A DNA stretch of 64,000 nucleotides from Microbacterium paludicola (GTDB taxonomy: Bacteria > Actinomycetota > Actinomycetes > Actinomycetales > Microbacteriaceae). The notes beneath the pieces were generated by a model, which was not told the DNA's origin, made no database searches, and was given only the letters and a program-made list of their open reading frames with translations. Below, piece after piece: positions 18,060 to 26,800 of this stretch. The first letter of the stretch is position 1; each line of letters starts with the position of its first letter. A program made the position numbers and the translations under genes. The DNA lies in contig NZ_JADGLL010000001.1 in NCBI RefSeq assembly GCF_015235415.1, positions 1 through 64,000 on the forward strand, written 5' to 3'.

Positions 18060-19004
18060 ATGCCCGAGCTTCCCGAGGTCGAGGTGGTGCGGGCGGGGCT
18101 TGCTCCCGCCGTGGTCGGCGCGCGCGTCGTCGGCGTCGAGGCGCACGATGCGCGGGCGCTGACCCGGCATGCCGGCACTCCCGCCGAGTTCGAGGCGCGG
18201 CTGACCGGTCGCACCTTCGGGGGGACGGCGCGGCGCGGAAAGTTCCTCTGGCTTCCCCTGGACGAGGCGTCTCCGGCGGGCGCGCCCGAGGCGGTGATGG
18301 TGCACCTCGGCATGAGCGGCCAGATGCTTCTGCGCGCGGCGGGGGCGCCGCCCGAGCGGCACGAGCGCATCCGGATCGCCATCGAGCATCCGGATCACGG
18401 CGAGCTCGCCGTTGTGTTCGCGGATCAGCGGACCTTCGGCTCGCTCGCGATCGACGCGCTCATCCCGACGCCGGACGGACGCGCGGGAGGCTCCGGCCAC
18501 GACGCCCCTCTCGTGCCGCAGCAGGCGGCGCACATCGCACGCGACCCGCTGGATCCGGCGTTCGACGACGCGCTGTTCCGACGGCGTCTGGTGATGAAGT
18601 CGTCGGCGATCAAGCGCGTGCTGCTGGATCAGACCGTGGTGAGCGGGATCGGCAACATCTACGCGGACGAGGCGCTGTGGGCGGCGCGCATCCATCCTGA
18701 ATCGCTCGCCCGCGGCCTGGCGACCCGCACGGTGAACCGGCTGCTCGCGGAGGTGCGGGCGGTGCTCGCGAAGGCCCTGGCGGAAGGCGGCACGAGCTTC
18801 GACGCCCAGTACGTCAACGTCAACGGCGAGGCGGGGTACTTCGCCCACAGCCTGAACGCGTACGGCCGGCACGGGAAGCCGTGTCCGAGGTGCGGCCGGA
18901 TGATCGTGCGCACCTCGTTCACGAACCGCAGCAGCCACTTCTGCCCGTTCTGTCAGCGTGTTCGCGCAGTGCAGGGCCGCGAGGCCGCTTCAGCAGATCA
19001 CTGA
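18060..19004 (+). CDS. mutM: formamidopyrimidine-DNA glycosylase
   Basis: Bifunctional DNA glycosylase/AP lyase removing 8-oxoguanine and formamidopyrimidines. The mature N-terminus PELPEVE supplies the catalytic Pro and Glu. The helix-two-turn-helix segment SGIGNIYADEALW is present. A C-terminal zinc finger is formed by Cys275, Cys278, Cys295 and Cys298, followed by a 15-residue tail. The 314 residues are slightly longer than the usual 270-290 because of a loop around 137-150. Located directly after rnc, as in many actinobacteria. Confidence 0.94.
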   Translation: MPELPEVEVVRAGLAPAVVGARVVGVEAHDARALTRHAGTPAEFEARLTGRTFGGTARRGKFLWLPLDEASPAGAPEAVMVHLGMSGQMLLRAAGAPPERHERIRIAIEHPDHGELAVVFADQRTFGSLAIDALIPTPDGRAGGSGHDAPLVPQQAAHIARDPLDPAFDDALFRRRLVMKSSAIKRVLLDQTVVSGIGNIYADEALWAARIHPESLARGLATRTVNRLLAEVRAVLAKALAEGGTSFDAQYVNVNGEAGYFAHSLNAYGRHGKPCPRCGRMIVRTSFTNRSSHFCPFCQRVRAVQGREAASADH

Positions 19005-19060
19005 TATCCACGCTAATTAAGCTCTAAGGCTTATTCGAAGCTGGATATTAGTGGTATGGT
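19004..19060 (+). promoter_or_regulatory. AT-rich promoter with two inverted repeats upstream of the SatD-like gene
   Basis: Within the short gap after mutM, ATATCCA (19004-19010) is the reverse complement of TGGATAT (19042-19048). Nested inside, TAAGC (19018-19022) pairs with GCTTA (19029-19033). A -10 box TATGGT (19055-19060) ends six bases before the ATG. The stretch is conspicuously AT-rich for this genome. It could be an operator for the gene's own helix-turn-helix; this is inference. Confidence 0.5.
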
Positions 19061-19066
19061 GATGAC

Positions 19067-19714
19067 ATGACCATCGCCGTCATCGCCGACATCGTCGCCT
19101 CGCGTTCCGCACAGGACCGGGACGCGGTTCAGCGTGCGATCGAATCCGCCACGGTGACCGTGGAGGAGGTGCGTCCCCGCGCGACGCAGCGCTGGTGGCC
19201 GACCGTCGCCGACGAGTTCCAGGCGGTGTACGAGACGCTTGAGGACGCCCTCGTCGCGACCCTGTACCTCCAGCTCGCGCTGCCCGAGGGCGTCGCCTGC
19301 CGCTTCGGACTCGGCGTGGGCGAGATCGGCCCGGTCGAATCCAGCCTCACCGACGCCATCCAGGACGGGCCGGGATGGTGGGCGGCGCGCAACGCGATCG
19401 AGCACGCGGAGGAGCTGGAACAGGGGAAGCTGCCCGGAACCCGCTCGTGGCTCGTGGTGCATGACACCGAGCCCCCGGAACGCAGGGCCCGGGCCGCCGT
19501 CGTCAACGCGTACCTGCTGCTGCGCGATCAGGTCGTCGCCGACATGAGCCCCCGGGCACGGCGGGCGATGTACGACACCTGGCGGGGACGGCAGCAGAAG
19601 GAGATCGCCGCCGACGAGGGCATCACCCAGGCGGCGGTGTCGCAGGCGATCAACAAGCCCCTCGTGCGGGCGCTGCGCGTCGGGGCGAAGGACCTCGAGC
19701 GCGCCTTCCGCTGA
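19067..19714 (+). CDS. SatD family protein with C-terminal helix-turn-helix
   Basis: A 215-residue protein resembling the SatD family (Streptococcus SatD, linked to acid tolerance). The N-terminus MTIAVIADIVASR is typical. The middle (VADEFQAVYETLEDALVA, RFGLGVGEIG) resembles a degenerate nucleotide-cyclase-like fold seen in the family, and a C-terminal helix-turn-helix lies at about 173-197 (RGRQQKEIAADEGITQAAVSQ). The ATG is six bases after TATGGT, so the message is probably leaderless. The upstream inverted repeats suggest autoregulation. It ends one base before the convergent cofD stop. Molecular role unknown. Confidence 0.72.
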   Translation: MTIAVIADIVASRSAQDRDAVQRAIESATVTVEEVRPRATQRWWPTVADEFQAVYETLEDALVATLYLQLALPEGVACRFGLGVGEIGPVESSLTDAIQDGPGWWAARNAIEHAEELEQGKLPGTRSWLVVHDTEPPERRARAAVVNAYLLLRDQVVADMSPRARRAMYDTWRGRQQKEIAADEGITQAAVSQAINKPLVRALRVGAKDLERAFR

Positions 19715-19715
19715 G

Positions 19716-20684
19716 TCAGCCGAGCGAGCGGGCCAGCGCAATCGCGTCGGACGCGAGCTGCGCCGACGTATCGGCGTCGCGCATCCACAGCGGCACGGCC
19801 CGCGCGGTGATGCCCGCGGCCTGCAGCGGATCGAGCGCGGAGGCATCCGACTCGTCGACGAGCCAGCCGTCGAGCAGCCCCGCGCCGCGGCGCGCGCCGT
19901 AGTGACGGGCGACCGCCTCGGCGGAGGTGTCCACGCCGATGGCCGCGAGACATGCGTCGGCCATTCCCCGCACGACGGCACCCGAGATGATCCCCGACAC
20001 ACCGACGATCGGCGCCACGGCGGCGCGCAGCGCCTCGCGCATCCCGGGAACGGCGAGCACCGGGCCGACCGAGACGACGGGGTTGGACGGGGCGATCAGG
20101 ATGACGTCCGCCCGCGTGATCGCATCGAGAGCGCCTTCCGACGGCGTGGCCCGATCGATGTCGCGCTGCACGAAGCCGGTCGCCGGCAACTGCGCGCGGT
20201 GACGCACCCACCACTCCTGGAAGTGGATCGGATCGCGGTCGGCGAGCAGCACGTGAGTGTCGATCTCGGCATCGGTGGCGGGGTGCAGCGTGACGTCGAG
20301 GGGCCACCGCGCACCCAGGCGGCGGTACACCTCGGACACAGTCAGGCCCTCGCGCAGCCAGGACGTGCGGGCGATGTGGGTGCCGAGATCCAGGTCGCCG
20401 AGTGTGAACCAGTCGGGCGCCGTGCCCCACATGTGCAGTTCGGCCGCGACCCGTTCGGTCTCGTCCGCCCGGCCCCAGCCGCGCTCGGTGTCGTTCACTC
20501 CGGCGAGCGCGTACAGCAGGCTGTCGTGGTCCGGTGCGATGCGCAGGCCCGAGACCCACCAGTCGTCCGCGGTGTTGACGACCACGTCGATCCGGTCGCC
20601 CTGACCCGTTCGCCGCACGTGCTCGCGCAGCCCCTTCACGAAGCGCGCACAGCCGACACCGCCGCCGATCACCACATATCTCAC
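19716..20684 (-). CDS. cofD: 2-phospho-L-lactate transferase (coenzyme F420 biosynthesis, FbiA/CofD)
   Basis: Transfers the phospholactyl or phosphoenolpyruvyl group onto the deazaflavin FO to give F420-0 (dehydro-F420-0 in actinobacteria). The 322-residue protein has the nucleotide-binding start MRYVVIGGGVGCARFVKGL, VNTADDWWVSGLRIAPDHD (substrate loop), LGDLDLGTHIART and the IAPSNPVVSVGPVLAVPG motif. GTG start with TACGGT six bases upstream on the minus strand (leaderless). The usual partner fbiB is not in this window. Its presence implies that the organism makes F420. Confidence 0.92.
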   Translation of the reverse strand: MRYVVIGGGVGCARFVKGLREHVRRTGQGDRIDVVVNTADDWWVSGLRIAPDHDSLLYALAGVNDTERGWGRADETERVAAELHMWGTAPDWFTLGDLDLGTHIARTSWLREGLTVSEVYRRLGARWPLDVTLHPATDAEIDTHVLLADRDPIHFQEWWVRHRAQLPATGFVQRDIDRATPSEGALDAITRADVILIAPSNPVVSVGPVLAVPGMREALRAAVAPIVGVSGIISGAVVRGMADACLAAIGVDTSAEAVARHYGARRGAGLLDGWLVDESDASALDPLQAAGITARAVPLWMRDADTSAQLASDAIALARSLG

Positions 20685-20719
20685 GGTTCAACCGTATGGG
20701 TGATCGGCGGCGGCGAGGA

Positions 20720-21811
20720 TCACGCGAGCTTCTTCTCCCACGCCCCCGCGTACGACGCCGGCACGAAGCCGACGGCCTCGTTGACGTCGAGCATGTAGCG
20801 GTTCTCCTCGGCGTTGAACGTCGACACCCGCGGCGACTCGGGCACGCGCTCGTGCCACCGCTTCAGGCCGATGCACTTCACGATGGCCCCGAGGCGGTGA
20901 CCGCGGTGCTCGGGCATGACGAGCGTTCCCCACTGGGCGGTGGGGCGGCTGCGGTCGGCGCCGATGGTGAGCTCGTTGAACGCCGCCACGGCGCCCGTCG
21001 GCTCGTGGATCACCAGCGTCACGCCGATGAGCGTCCCCGACTCGGCGAAGCGCTCGTCCCGCTCGAACACGCGACCGGCGTCCCAGCTCGCCTCCTCGTT
21101 CACCATGTCGCCGACCGGCACATCGGTGTACATCCGGGCGATCGCCGCCGCATAGCCGTCGGCGTACTCGGGCGGGGTCGGACCCGCCCACCACACCGGG
21201 CGGTAGTCGGCGCCGGCGGCGGCGACCGCCTGCTCGAGCAGCCGGTCCACGGCCTCGTACGAGCCGTTCAGCTCGAACACGCTGTTGCGCTCGACCTGCC
21301 CGAGCCGGAACCCGGCGCCCCGCATGAGGCGCGTGGTCGGGTCGTCCTCAGGGATCCATCCCGCGCCGGTCGGCGGCACGAGCCGGCGCTCGACCGGATC
21401 GGGCCGGTGGATCGTCCACGCCTGGAGGACGGTGCGGCCGTTCTCGTGGGCGAGCGCCTCGACCGCGGCCATCAGGGCCTCCGCGACGGGGCCCTCCTCG
21501 TGCTCCTCGACGAGGACCACGTCGATCTCCGCCGATTCGCGGGTCGTCTTGTCGATCTCGACCCGGCCGGCGCCTACGATGCGGCCGTCGAGACGCGCGA
21601 CGACGACGTGGCTCACGCGGTAGGGCGTCTCCCGCCAGCGGACGAGCATCTCGGCCGGGTCGTCGTCGTGCAGGTCGGTGCCGGATGCCCGGCGCCAGGC
21701 CTCGTTGCCGATCCGGACCACGTCCAGGAAGTCGGCGGCATCCGGCCCCTCGAGCGATCCCGGCAGGATGAGCGGCTCGATCGCCACGTCCGTCAGAGCG
21801 TCCTTCTCCAT
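20720..21811 (-). CDS. double-domain GNAT family N-acetyltransferase (copy 1)
   Basis: A 363-residue protein with two GNAT-like halves. The N-terminal half is degenerate (EEGPVAEALMAAVEALA in place of an RGxG loop); the C-terminal half has the acetyl-CoA loop PEHRGHRLGAIVKCIGL followed by FNAEENRYMLDVNEAVGF, a typical GNAT motif B. The start ATG overlaps the stop of the upstream paralogue by one base (TGATG) and has AAGGAG six bases upstream. It is clearly homologous along its full length to the upstream gene, so the pair arose by tandem duplication. The architecture resembles mycothiol synthase (MshD), but the substrate is unknown. Confidence 0.82.
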   Translation of the reverse strand: MEKDALTDVAIEPLILPGSLEGPDAADFLDVVRIGNEAWRRASGTDLHDDDPAEMLVRWRETPYRVSHVVVARLDGRIVGAGRVEIDKTTRESAEIDVVLVEEHEEGPVAEALMAAVEALAHENGRTVLQAWTIHRPDPVERRLVPPTGAGWIPEDDPTTRLMRGAGFRLGQVERNSVFELNGSYEAVDRLLEQAVAAAGADYRPVWWAGPTPPEYADGYAAAIARMYTDVPVGDMVNEEASWDAGRVFERDERFAESGTLIGVTLVIHEPTGAVAAFNELTIGADRSRPTAQWGTLVMPEHRGHRLGAIVKCIGLKRWHERVPESPRVSTFNAEENRYMLDVNEAVGFVPASYAGAWEKKLA

Positions 21812-22911
21812 CACAGCTCCTTCTTCCACTCGCCGGACGTAACCGCGGGGCGGAATCCGACCGCCTCGTTGACGTCAAGCATGTAACGGTTCTCCTCGGC
21901 GTTGAAGGTCATCACGCTCGGGGAGGTCGGCACGAGCTCGTGCCATCGGATGAGGCCCAGGCACTTCACGATCGTGCCGAGGCGGTGCCCGCGGTGCTCG
22001 GGGAGCACGAGCGTGCCGTAGTTCTCCGACCGGCGATGGCGGTCGCGGCCGATCACCAGTTCGTTGAAGGCGGCGATGGCTCCCGTGGGCTCGTGGACGA
22101 CGGCGGTGACCGCCATGATCTGGCCGGCCGTGGCCTTGAGCTGCTCGCGGTAGCGGATGCGCTCGGCGTCCCAGACCTCCTCCTCCCACTCGAGCTCGCC
22201 GCTCGGCACGTCCGTCGCCATGCGGGACACGGCGTACGCGTAGCCGTCGACGTGCTCGTCGGGCGCGGGGGACTTCCACCACACCGCGCGGTAGTCGGGG
22301 CCCGCCTTCGCGAGGGCTTCGTCGAGCATGCGGCGGGCGTGGTCGAGGGAGTCGGCGAAGTCGAAGACGCTCACGCGCTCCACCTGGCCGAGCGTGAAGC
22401 CGCGGCGCAGCAGGAGCTGTGTGGTGTCGGCCGCGAGCGGAACAGCGCCGAGCCCCGCCGGCGAGGCGAGTCGCTCGCCGGGAAGGTCGGCGCGCACGAG
22501 GTTCCACGTGTGCAGCACCGTGCGCCCGTGCTCTCGCGCGAGCCGCTCGCATTCAGCGAGCAGGGCGTCTTCGATGCCGCGGCCGCGGAGATCCGGATGC
22601 ACGAACACGCTGCCGCTGGCGTTCTTCTCGCCGTCGCGCTGGCACTCGAGGATCAGGACGCCGACGATCCTGTCGTCGCCGTCGCGTGCCACCTGGACGA
22701 CCCGCTCGGCGTACTTCGTCGACTGGAGCCCGACGAGCCATTCGGCGGGCTCGACGTCGAACAGGTCGGTGCCGCTGTCGTGCCGACCGGCGGCGGTGAT
22801 GATGTCTGCCGCGGCGAGGAGATCAGCGGCGTCTGCCGCATCCGTCGTCGCGGGGAGGGGCAGCGCGGCGATGCGCACGCCCGGATGGGTGATGTCGATC
22901 GTGTCGAACAT
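21811..22911 (-). CDS. double-domain GNAT family N-acetyltransferase (copy 2)
   Basis: A 366-residue paralogue of the downstream gene. Here both GNAT halves look intact: HPDLRGRGIEDALLAE (N-terminal acetyl-CoA loop) and PEHRGHRLGTIVKCLGL (C-terminal loop), followed by FNAEENRYMLDVNEAVGFRP. Shared blocks with its neighbour include EPTGAIAAFNELVIG and VWW..PAP. The ATG follows GAAGGAAG. A 14-bp hairpin lies between it and the upstream 108-residue gene, so its expression depends on read-through or on a promoter I cannot see. Small-molecule or peptide acetylation is likely; the target is unknown. Confidence 0.84.
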   Translation of the reverse strand: MFDTIDITHPGVRIAALPLPATTDAADAADLLAAADIITAAGRHDSGTDLFDVEPAEWLVGLQSTKYAERVVQVARDGDDRIVGVLILECQRDGEKNASGSVFVHPDLRGRGIEDALLAECERLAREHGRTVLHTWNLVRADLPGERLASPAGLGAVPLAADTTQLLLRRGFTLGQVERVSVFDFADSLDHARRMLDEALAKAGPDYRAVWWKSPAPDEHVDGYAYAVSRMATDVPSGELEWEEEVWDAERIRYREQLKATAGQIMAVTAVVHEPTGAIAAFNELVIGRDRHRRSENYGTLVLPEHRGHRLGTIVKCLGLIRWHELVPTSPSVMTFNAEENRYMLDVNEAVGFRPAVTSGEWKKEL

Positions 22912-22944
22912 GAGGGTGGTGCTTCCTTCACGGGTGGAGAGTGG

Positions 22945-22975
22945 GGGCCGGGCGGGTCGTCGACCCGCCCGGCCC
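22945..22975 (-). terminator. strong GC hairpin between the 108-residue gene and the GNAT pair
   Basis: Bases 22945-22958 pair perfectly with 22962-22975 (14 bp, 3-base loop). It lies 14 bases past the stop at 22990 and 33 bases before the GNAT start, so it may terminate or attenuate transcription into the acetyltransferase genes. No U-run. Confidence 0.65.
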
Positions 22976-22989
22976 GGGTGGGGTTGTGC

Positions 22990-23316
22990 TCAGCGTCCGA
23001 ACTGCGTGCCGTGCAGTCCGGCCCATGCGCGGATGCGGTCGAGCTCCATCTGGTGCTCGAGGAGCGCGCGCTCGAGGTGACGCTGGTGCAGATCGCTGGT
23101 GTTCGGTCGGCCTGTCGCCGGGCGGGTGCCCCACAGCAGCAGCCAGAGACCGATCTTCATCGCCACCCGGTCGGGAAGCGAGGTGCGTGCATGACGGTTC
23201 TGCAGCTCCTTCGCTATCCACGGGGGTTGCGGCGGATGCGAGGTGCGCACCGCCTGCGCCTCCGAGCCCTGTACGAGAGCGTCGCGGCGGTTGGTGCTGA
23301 TCGTCGAGTTCGACAT
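22990..23316 (-). CDS. hypothetical protein, 108 residues
   Basis: Not recognised as a named family. The product has a Ser/Thr/Asn-rich N-terminus, a proline-rich stretch (HPPQPPWIAKEL), a short hydrophobic segment at about residues 50-63 (VAMKIGLWLLLWG) flanked by Asp/Arg and Arg/Pro, and an amphipathic C-terminal helix rich in Leu, Glu, His and Arg (HLERALLEHQMELDRIRAW). It could be a small membrane-associated protein. The ATG is preceded by AGGAGAAG, a good ribosome site. Codon use fits the genome. It lies between a structured 230-base leader (with a 38-codon ORF upstream) and two acetyltransferases on the same strand. Confidence 0.68.
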   Translation of the reverse strand: MSNSTISTNRRDALVQGSEAQAVRTSHPPQPPWIAKELQNRHARTSLPDRVAMKIGLWLLLWGTRPATGRPNTSDLHQRHLERALLEHQMELDRIRAWAGLHGTQFGR

Positions 23317-23333
23317 GTCTTCTCCTGGGTGTG

Positions 23334-23511
23334 GTCCCCGGGCGGGGACGCGGATGGGGTCGTCTCCCCAAGCGGGGAGGGGATCCTGTCGCGAAACGGA
23401 CAGGGGGATGGTGTCGATCGACGCGGCCGGAGATGGCCGCGGATCGAGAGAGCCGATCAGCGCGAGAGTGCGAGCGGCGTGCCGAGCGAGGGGCCGTGAG
23501 GCAACGCCTCA
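23334..23511 (-). promoter_or_regulatory. structured RNA spacer with four hairpins
   Basis: Between the 38-codon ORF and the 108-residue gene lie four short perfect stems: 23497-23502/23506-23511 (TGAGGC, probable terminator or attenuator), 23423-23428/23435-23440 (GCGGCC with flanking partial pairing), 23364-23369/23374-23379 (CTCCCC) and 23334-23339/23344-23349 (GTCCCC, just before the ribosome site). No known riboswitch class was recognised. Confidence 0.4.
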
Positions 23512-23550
23512 GACGGAGCCCTCAGCGGGCAGACGGGGAGTGCGCAGGCG

Positions 23551-23667
23551 TCAGATGGCCGCGCGGAGTCCGCGAGAGTACGCCCGATCAGCGGTGCCGA
23601 GCCCCATGAACGGGGTGGCCGCAGCGAGTCGGGTGGCGCGGAATGCCGGAGTGAATTCGGTGATCAT
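23551..23667 (-). CDS. small ORF, 38 residues, strong promoter and ribosome site
   Basis: A short protein MITEFTPAFRATRLAAATPF... ending SRGLRAAI. It has an excellent Shine-Dalgarno (GAGGAGG, seven to eight bases before ATG) and a near-consensus promoter upstream (TTGACG, 18 bases, TAGTGT). The peptide is mildly basic with an Ala-rich amphipathic segment and no clear signal peptide. Codon third positions are mostly G/C. No family recognised. It could be a genuine small protein or a leader peptide for the structured RNA and 108-residue gene that follow. Confidence 0.58.
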   Translation of the reverse strand: MITEFTPAFRATRLAAATPFMGLGTADRAYSRGLRAAI

Positions 23668-23707
23668 CGCGCCCCTCCTCTCGATCATGCGTGAGTCGCG
23701 GAAACTG

Positions 23708-23737
23708 ACACTAGCGACGCCTTTCAGCGTTCGTCAA
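23708..23737 (-). promoter_or_regulatory. sigma-70/SigA-type promoter for the small-ORF operon
   Basis: Read on the minus strand: -35 TTGACG (23737-23732), an 18-base spacer, -10 TAGTGT (23713-23708). It is one of the few places in the window with both hexamers clear. The start site would be about 35-40 bases before the small ORF. Confidence 0.65.
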
Positions 23738-23889
23738 GCCTTCTCCCAGGCGTGTCTGCGGACGTGTCGCGTGGCGCACGGGGCGGGGCGAGGCGTCGGG
23801 TAGCGTGAAATCCGCACGATTCCGCGGGTGGCGGGGTCGACCGAGGGGGACATCGCGCCCCGCGGAATCTGGTCGAGGAAGGAGCGCGG

Positions 23890-26800
23890 ATGCACCTGAA
23901 GAGCGTGACGCTCAAGGGCTTCAAGTCGTTCGCGCAGCCGACGACCTTCGCGCTCGAGCCGGGGGTGACCGCGATCGTCGGGCCCAACGGATCCGGCAAG
24001 TCGAACGTCGTCGACGCCCTCGCCTGGGTCATGGGCGAGCAGGGCGCCAAGACGCTGCGCGGCGGAAAGATGGAGGACGTCATCTTCGCCGGCACCGCCA
24101 CGCGCGGCCCGCTCGGCCGCGCCGAGGTGCAGCTCACGATCGACAACTCGGACGGCGCGCTGCCGATCGAGTACAGCGAGGTCACGATCAGCCGGACGCT
24201 GTTCCGCAACGGCGCGAGCGAGTACGCGATCAACGGAGAGTCGTGCCGGCTGCTGGACGTCCAGGAGCTGCTGAGCGACTCGGGCCTCGGCCGCGAGATG
24301 CACGTGATCGTGGGTCAGGGCCGGCTCGACGCGGTCCTCCAGGCGACGCCCGAGGACCGGCGCGGCTTCATCGAGGAGGCGGCCGGGATCCTGAAGCACC
24401 GGCGTCGCAAGGAGAAGACCCTCCGCAAGCTCGAGGCGATGGAGCAGAACCTCACGCGGCTGAGCGACCTCGCCGGCGAGATCCGGCGACAGCTGAAGCC
24501 CCTCGGCAAGCAGGCGGAGATCGCTCGCGAGGCGCAGACGATCGCCGCGATCGTGCGCGACGCGAAGGCGCGTCTGCTCGCCGACGAGGTCGTGCAGCTG
24601 CGCGCCGCGCTGGCCGACCACGCCCGCAGCGAGCAGGAGCGGCACACCGAGCGACTTGTGCTGCAGGACGAGGTGGACGGCGTGCGCGCCCGCATCGCTC
24701 AGCTCGAGCGCGAGCAGAACGCCGAGGCCGTGGACGAGGCGCGCCGCGTCGCATTCGCGCTCGAGCAGGTGCAGGAGCGGTTGCGCGGCCTGTTCACGCT
24801 CGCGAACCAGCGCCTGGCGCTGCTGGGGGCGGACGAGGATCCCGACGCGGTCGCGATCACCGTGACGCAGGCGGCGATCGACGAGGCCCGCGAGGAGATC
24901 ACCGAGATCTCGGATGGGCTCGGCGCCGCGCAGGACGCGGTGCAGGAGGCAGCCCGAGCCGTCGTGCGTGCCCGCGGCGAGCTCGACGCGCTCGACGCGG
25001 ACATCGCCGAGCAGAGCGCCCTGGTGTCGGAGCACGACATGACGCTCACGGCCCTCCGCGGCTCGGCCGAGGCCGCCCAGTCGACGCTCGCTGCGGTGCG
25101 CGGCGGGGTGCTCCGCCAGCAGAACGCCCTCGACGCGGCCGATCAGCGGCGTATCGAGGCCGCGGAGGAGCTCGAGCGCATCGACCCGGATCACGGCGCC
25201 GAGGGCGTCGTGTCGGAGGGATCGGCCGCCGAGCACCAGGCCGCGTACGAGGCCGCGCAGCGGGAGACGAGCGAGGCCGAAGCGGAGCTCGAGCGCATCC
25301 GCGAGGTGCACCGCTCGGCGGAGCGTGAGGCCGACGCCCTGACGGCGAAGGTCGCCGCACTCTCGAGCGCCCTCGACGTGCAGAACGGCGCCGCGGCGCT
25401 GATCGCCCGCGGGGGAGACGGCGTGCGCGGACTCGTCGGCGACGAGGTGCATGTGGACGCCGGCTACGAGGCGGCGATCGCCGCGGTGCTCGGCCCGCTC
25501 GCCGAGGGCGTGCTCGTCGACTCGCGTGCGGCCGCGTTCTCGGTCGCGCAGGGGGCCGGTGAGTTCGGCGTTGTCGACATCGTGATCGCGGAGGCGGGCG
25601 GCGGGGACGCAGAGCTCCCCGAACTGCCCGGGGTGGTTCCGGCCCGGCAGATCGTGCGCGCCCCCGAAGGCGTGCTGAGGATCCTCTCCCACGTGGCAGT
25701 CGCCGACGACCTCGAGGCCGCCCGCGCGGCGTTCGAGGCAGCGCCGGAGGCCGCATCGCGCGTGACGGTCGTGACGCGGGCAGGCGAGGTCTGCACCGCG
25801 CAGACGGTGCGCGCCGGCACGGGGGAGCGCTCCCGGCTCGAGCTGCAGGCCGAGCGCGATGCCGCGGCCGCCCGCCTCGCCGAGGTGCGCGTGCAGGTCG
25901 AGGAGTACACCGTGCTGCGCGCGGAGGCTAACGAGCGGCTGCAGACCGCGCGGCGGGTCGCCAAGGAGTCGCTGCAGGAGCTGCGCGAGCACGACGCGCA
26001 GCTTGCGCAGCACGCCGAGCGGCTGAACAAGGCGACGGTGCGGCATGAGGCCGCGGTCGCTGAGTGCGAGCGGCTGCGCACGGGGCTCGCCCAGGCGCAG
26101 GGCGCCGTCGCCGAGGCCGAGGCGAAGGCGAAGGCGGCCACCGACGAGCTGAACGCGGCGCTCGAGAAGCCGCGCCCCATCCTCGACGCCTCGGCGCGCG
26201 ACGACTACCTCGCCGCGCTCGAGGCAGCGCGTGAGCAGGAGATGCGCGCCCGGCTTGAGGTCGAGACGCTGCGCGAGCGCGTCCGCGCCGCCGAGGCGAG
26301 GGCCGTGAGTCTGGAGCGACAGCGCGAACGCGAGCGCGAGGCGGCCGCCGCCGCGGCCCGTCGGGCGGTCGTCCGCCGACAGCAGCGCGAGATCGCGGAG
26401 GGCGTCGCGGCCGAGCTGCCGCACCTGCTCGACTCGGTCGACCGCTCGGTCACCGAGGCGCGTCTCGCCCTCGCCGAGGCCGAGAGCGCCCGCGCGATGG
26501 TGACCAGCGAGCTGCGTGACCTCCGCGGCAAGGAGGCGGGGCTCCGCGAGCGGCTCTCCGGGCTCACCGAGAGCGTCCACGGACTCGAGCTGCAGATCCA
26601 CGAGAAGAAGCTGCACGTCACGAGCCTGCTGGAGCGCGTCTCGAGCGAGCTCGGCATGGGCGAGGACATCCTGGTTTCGGAATATGGCCCGGATCAGCCG
26701 GTTCCGCGGGATACGGCCGATATCCGGGTCGCGGACGATCTCGTCGAGCACGCCGAGAACAGCGCGCATGCCGATTCCGGCATGCCCGCGACGATCCCGT

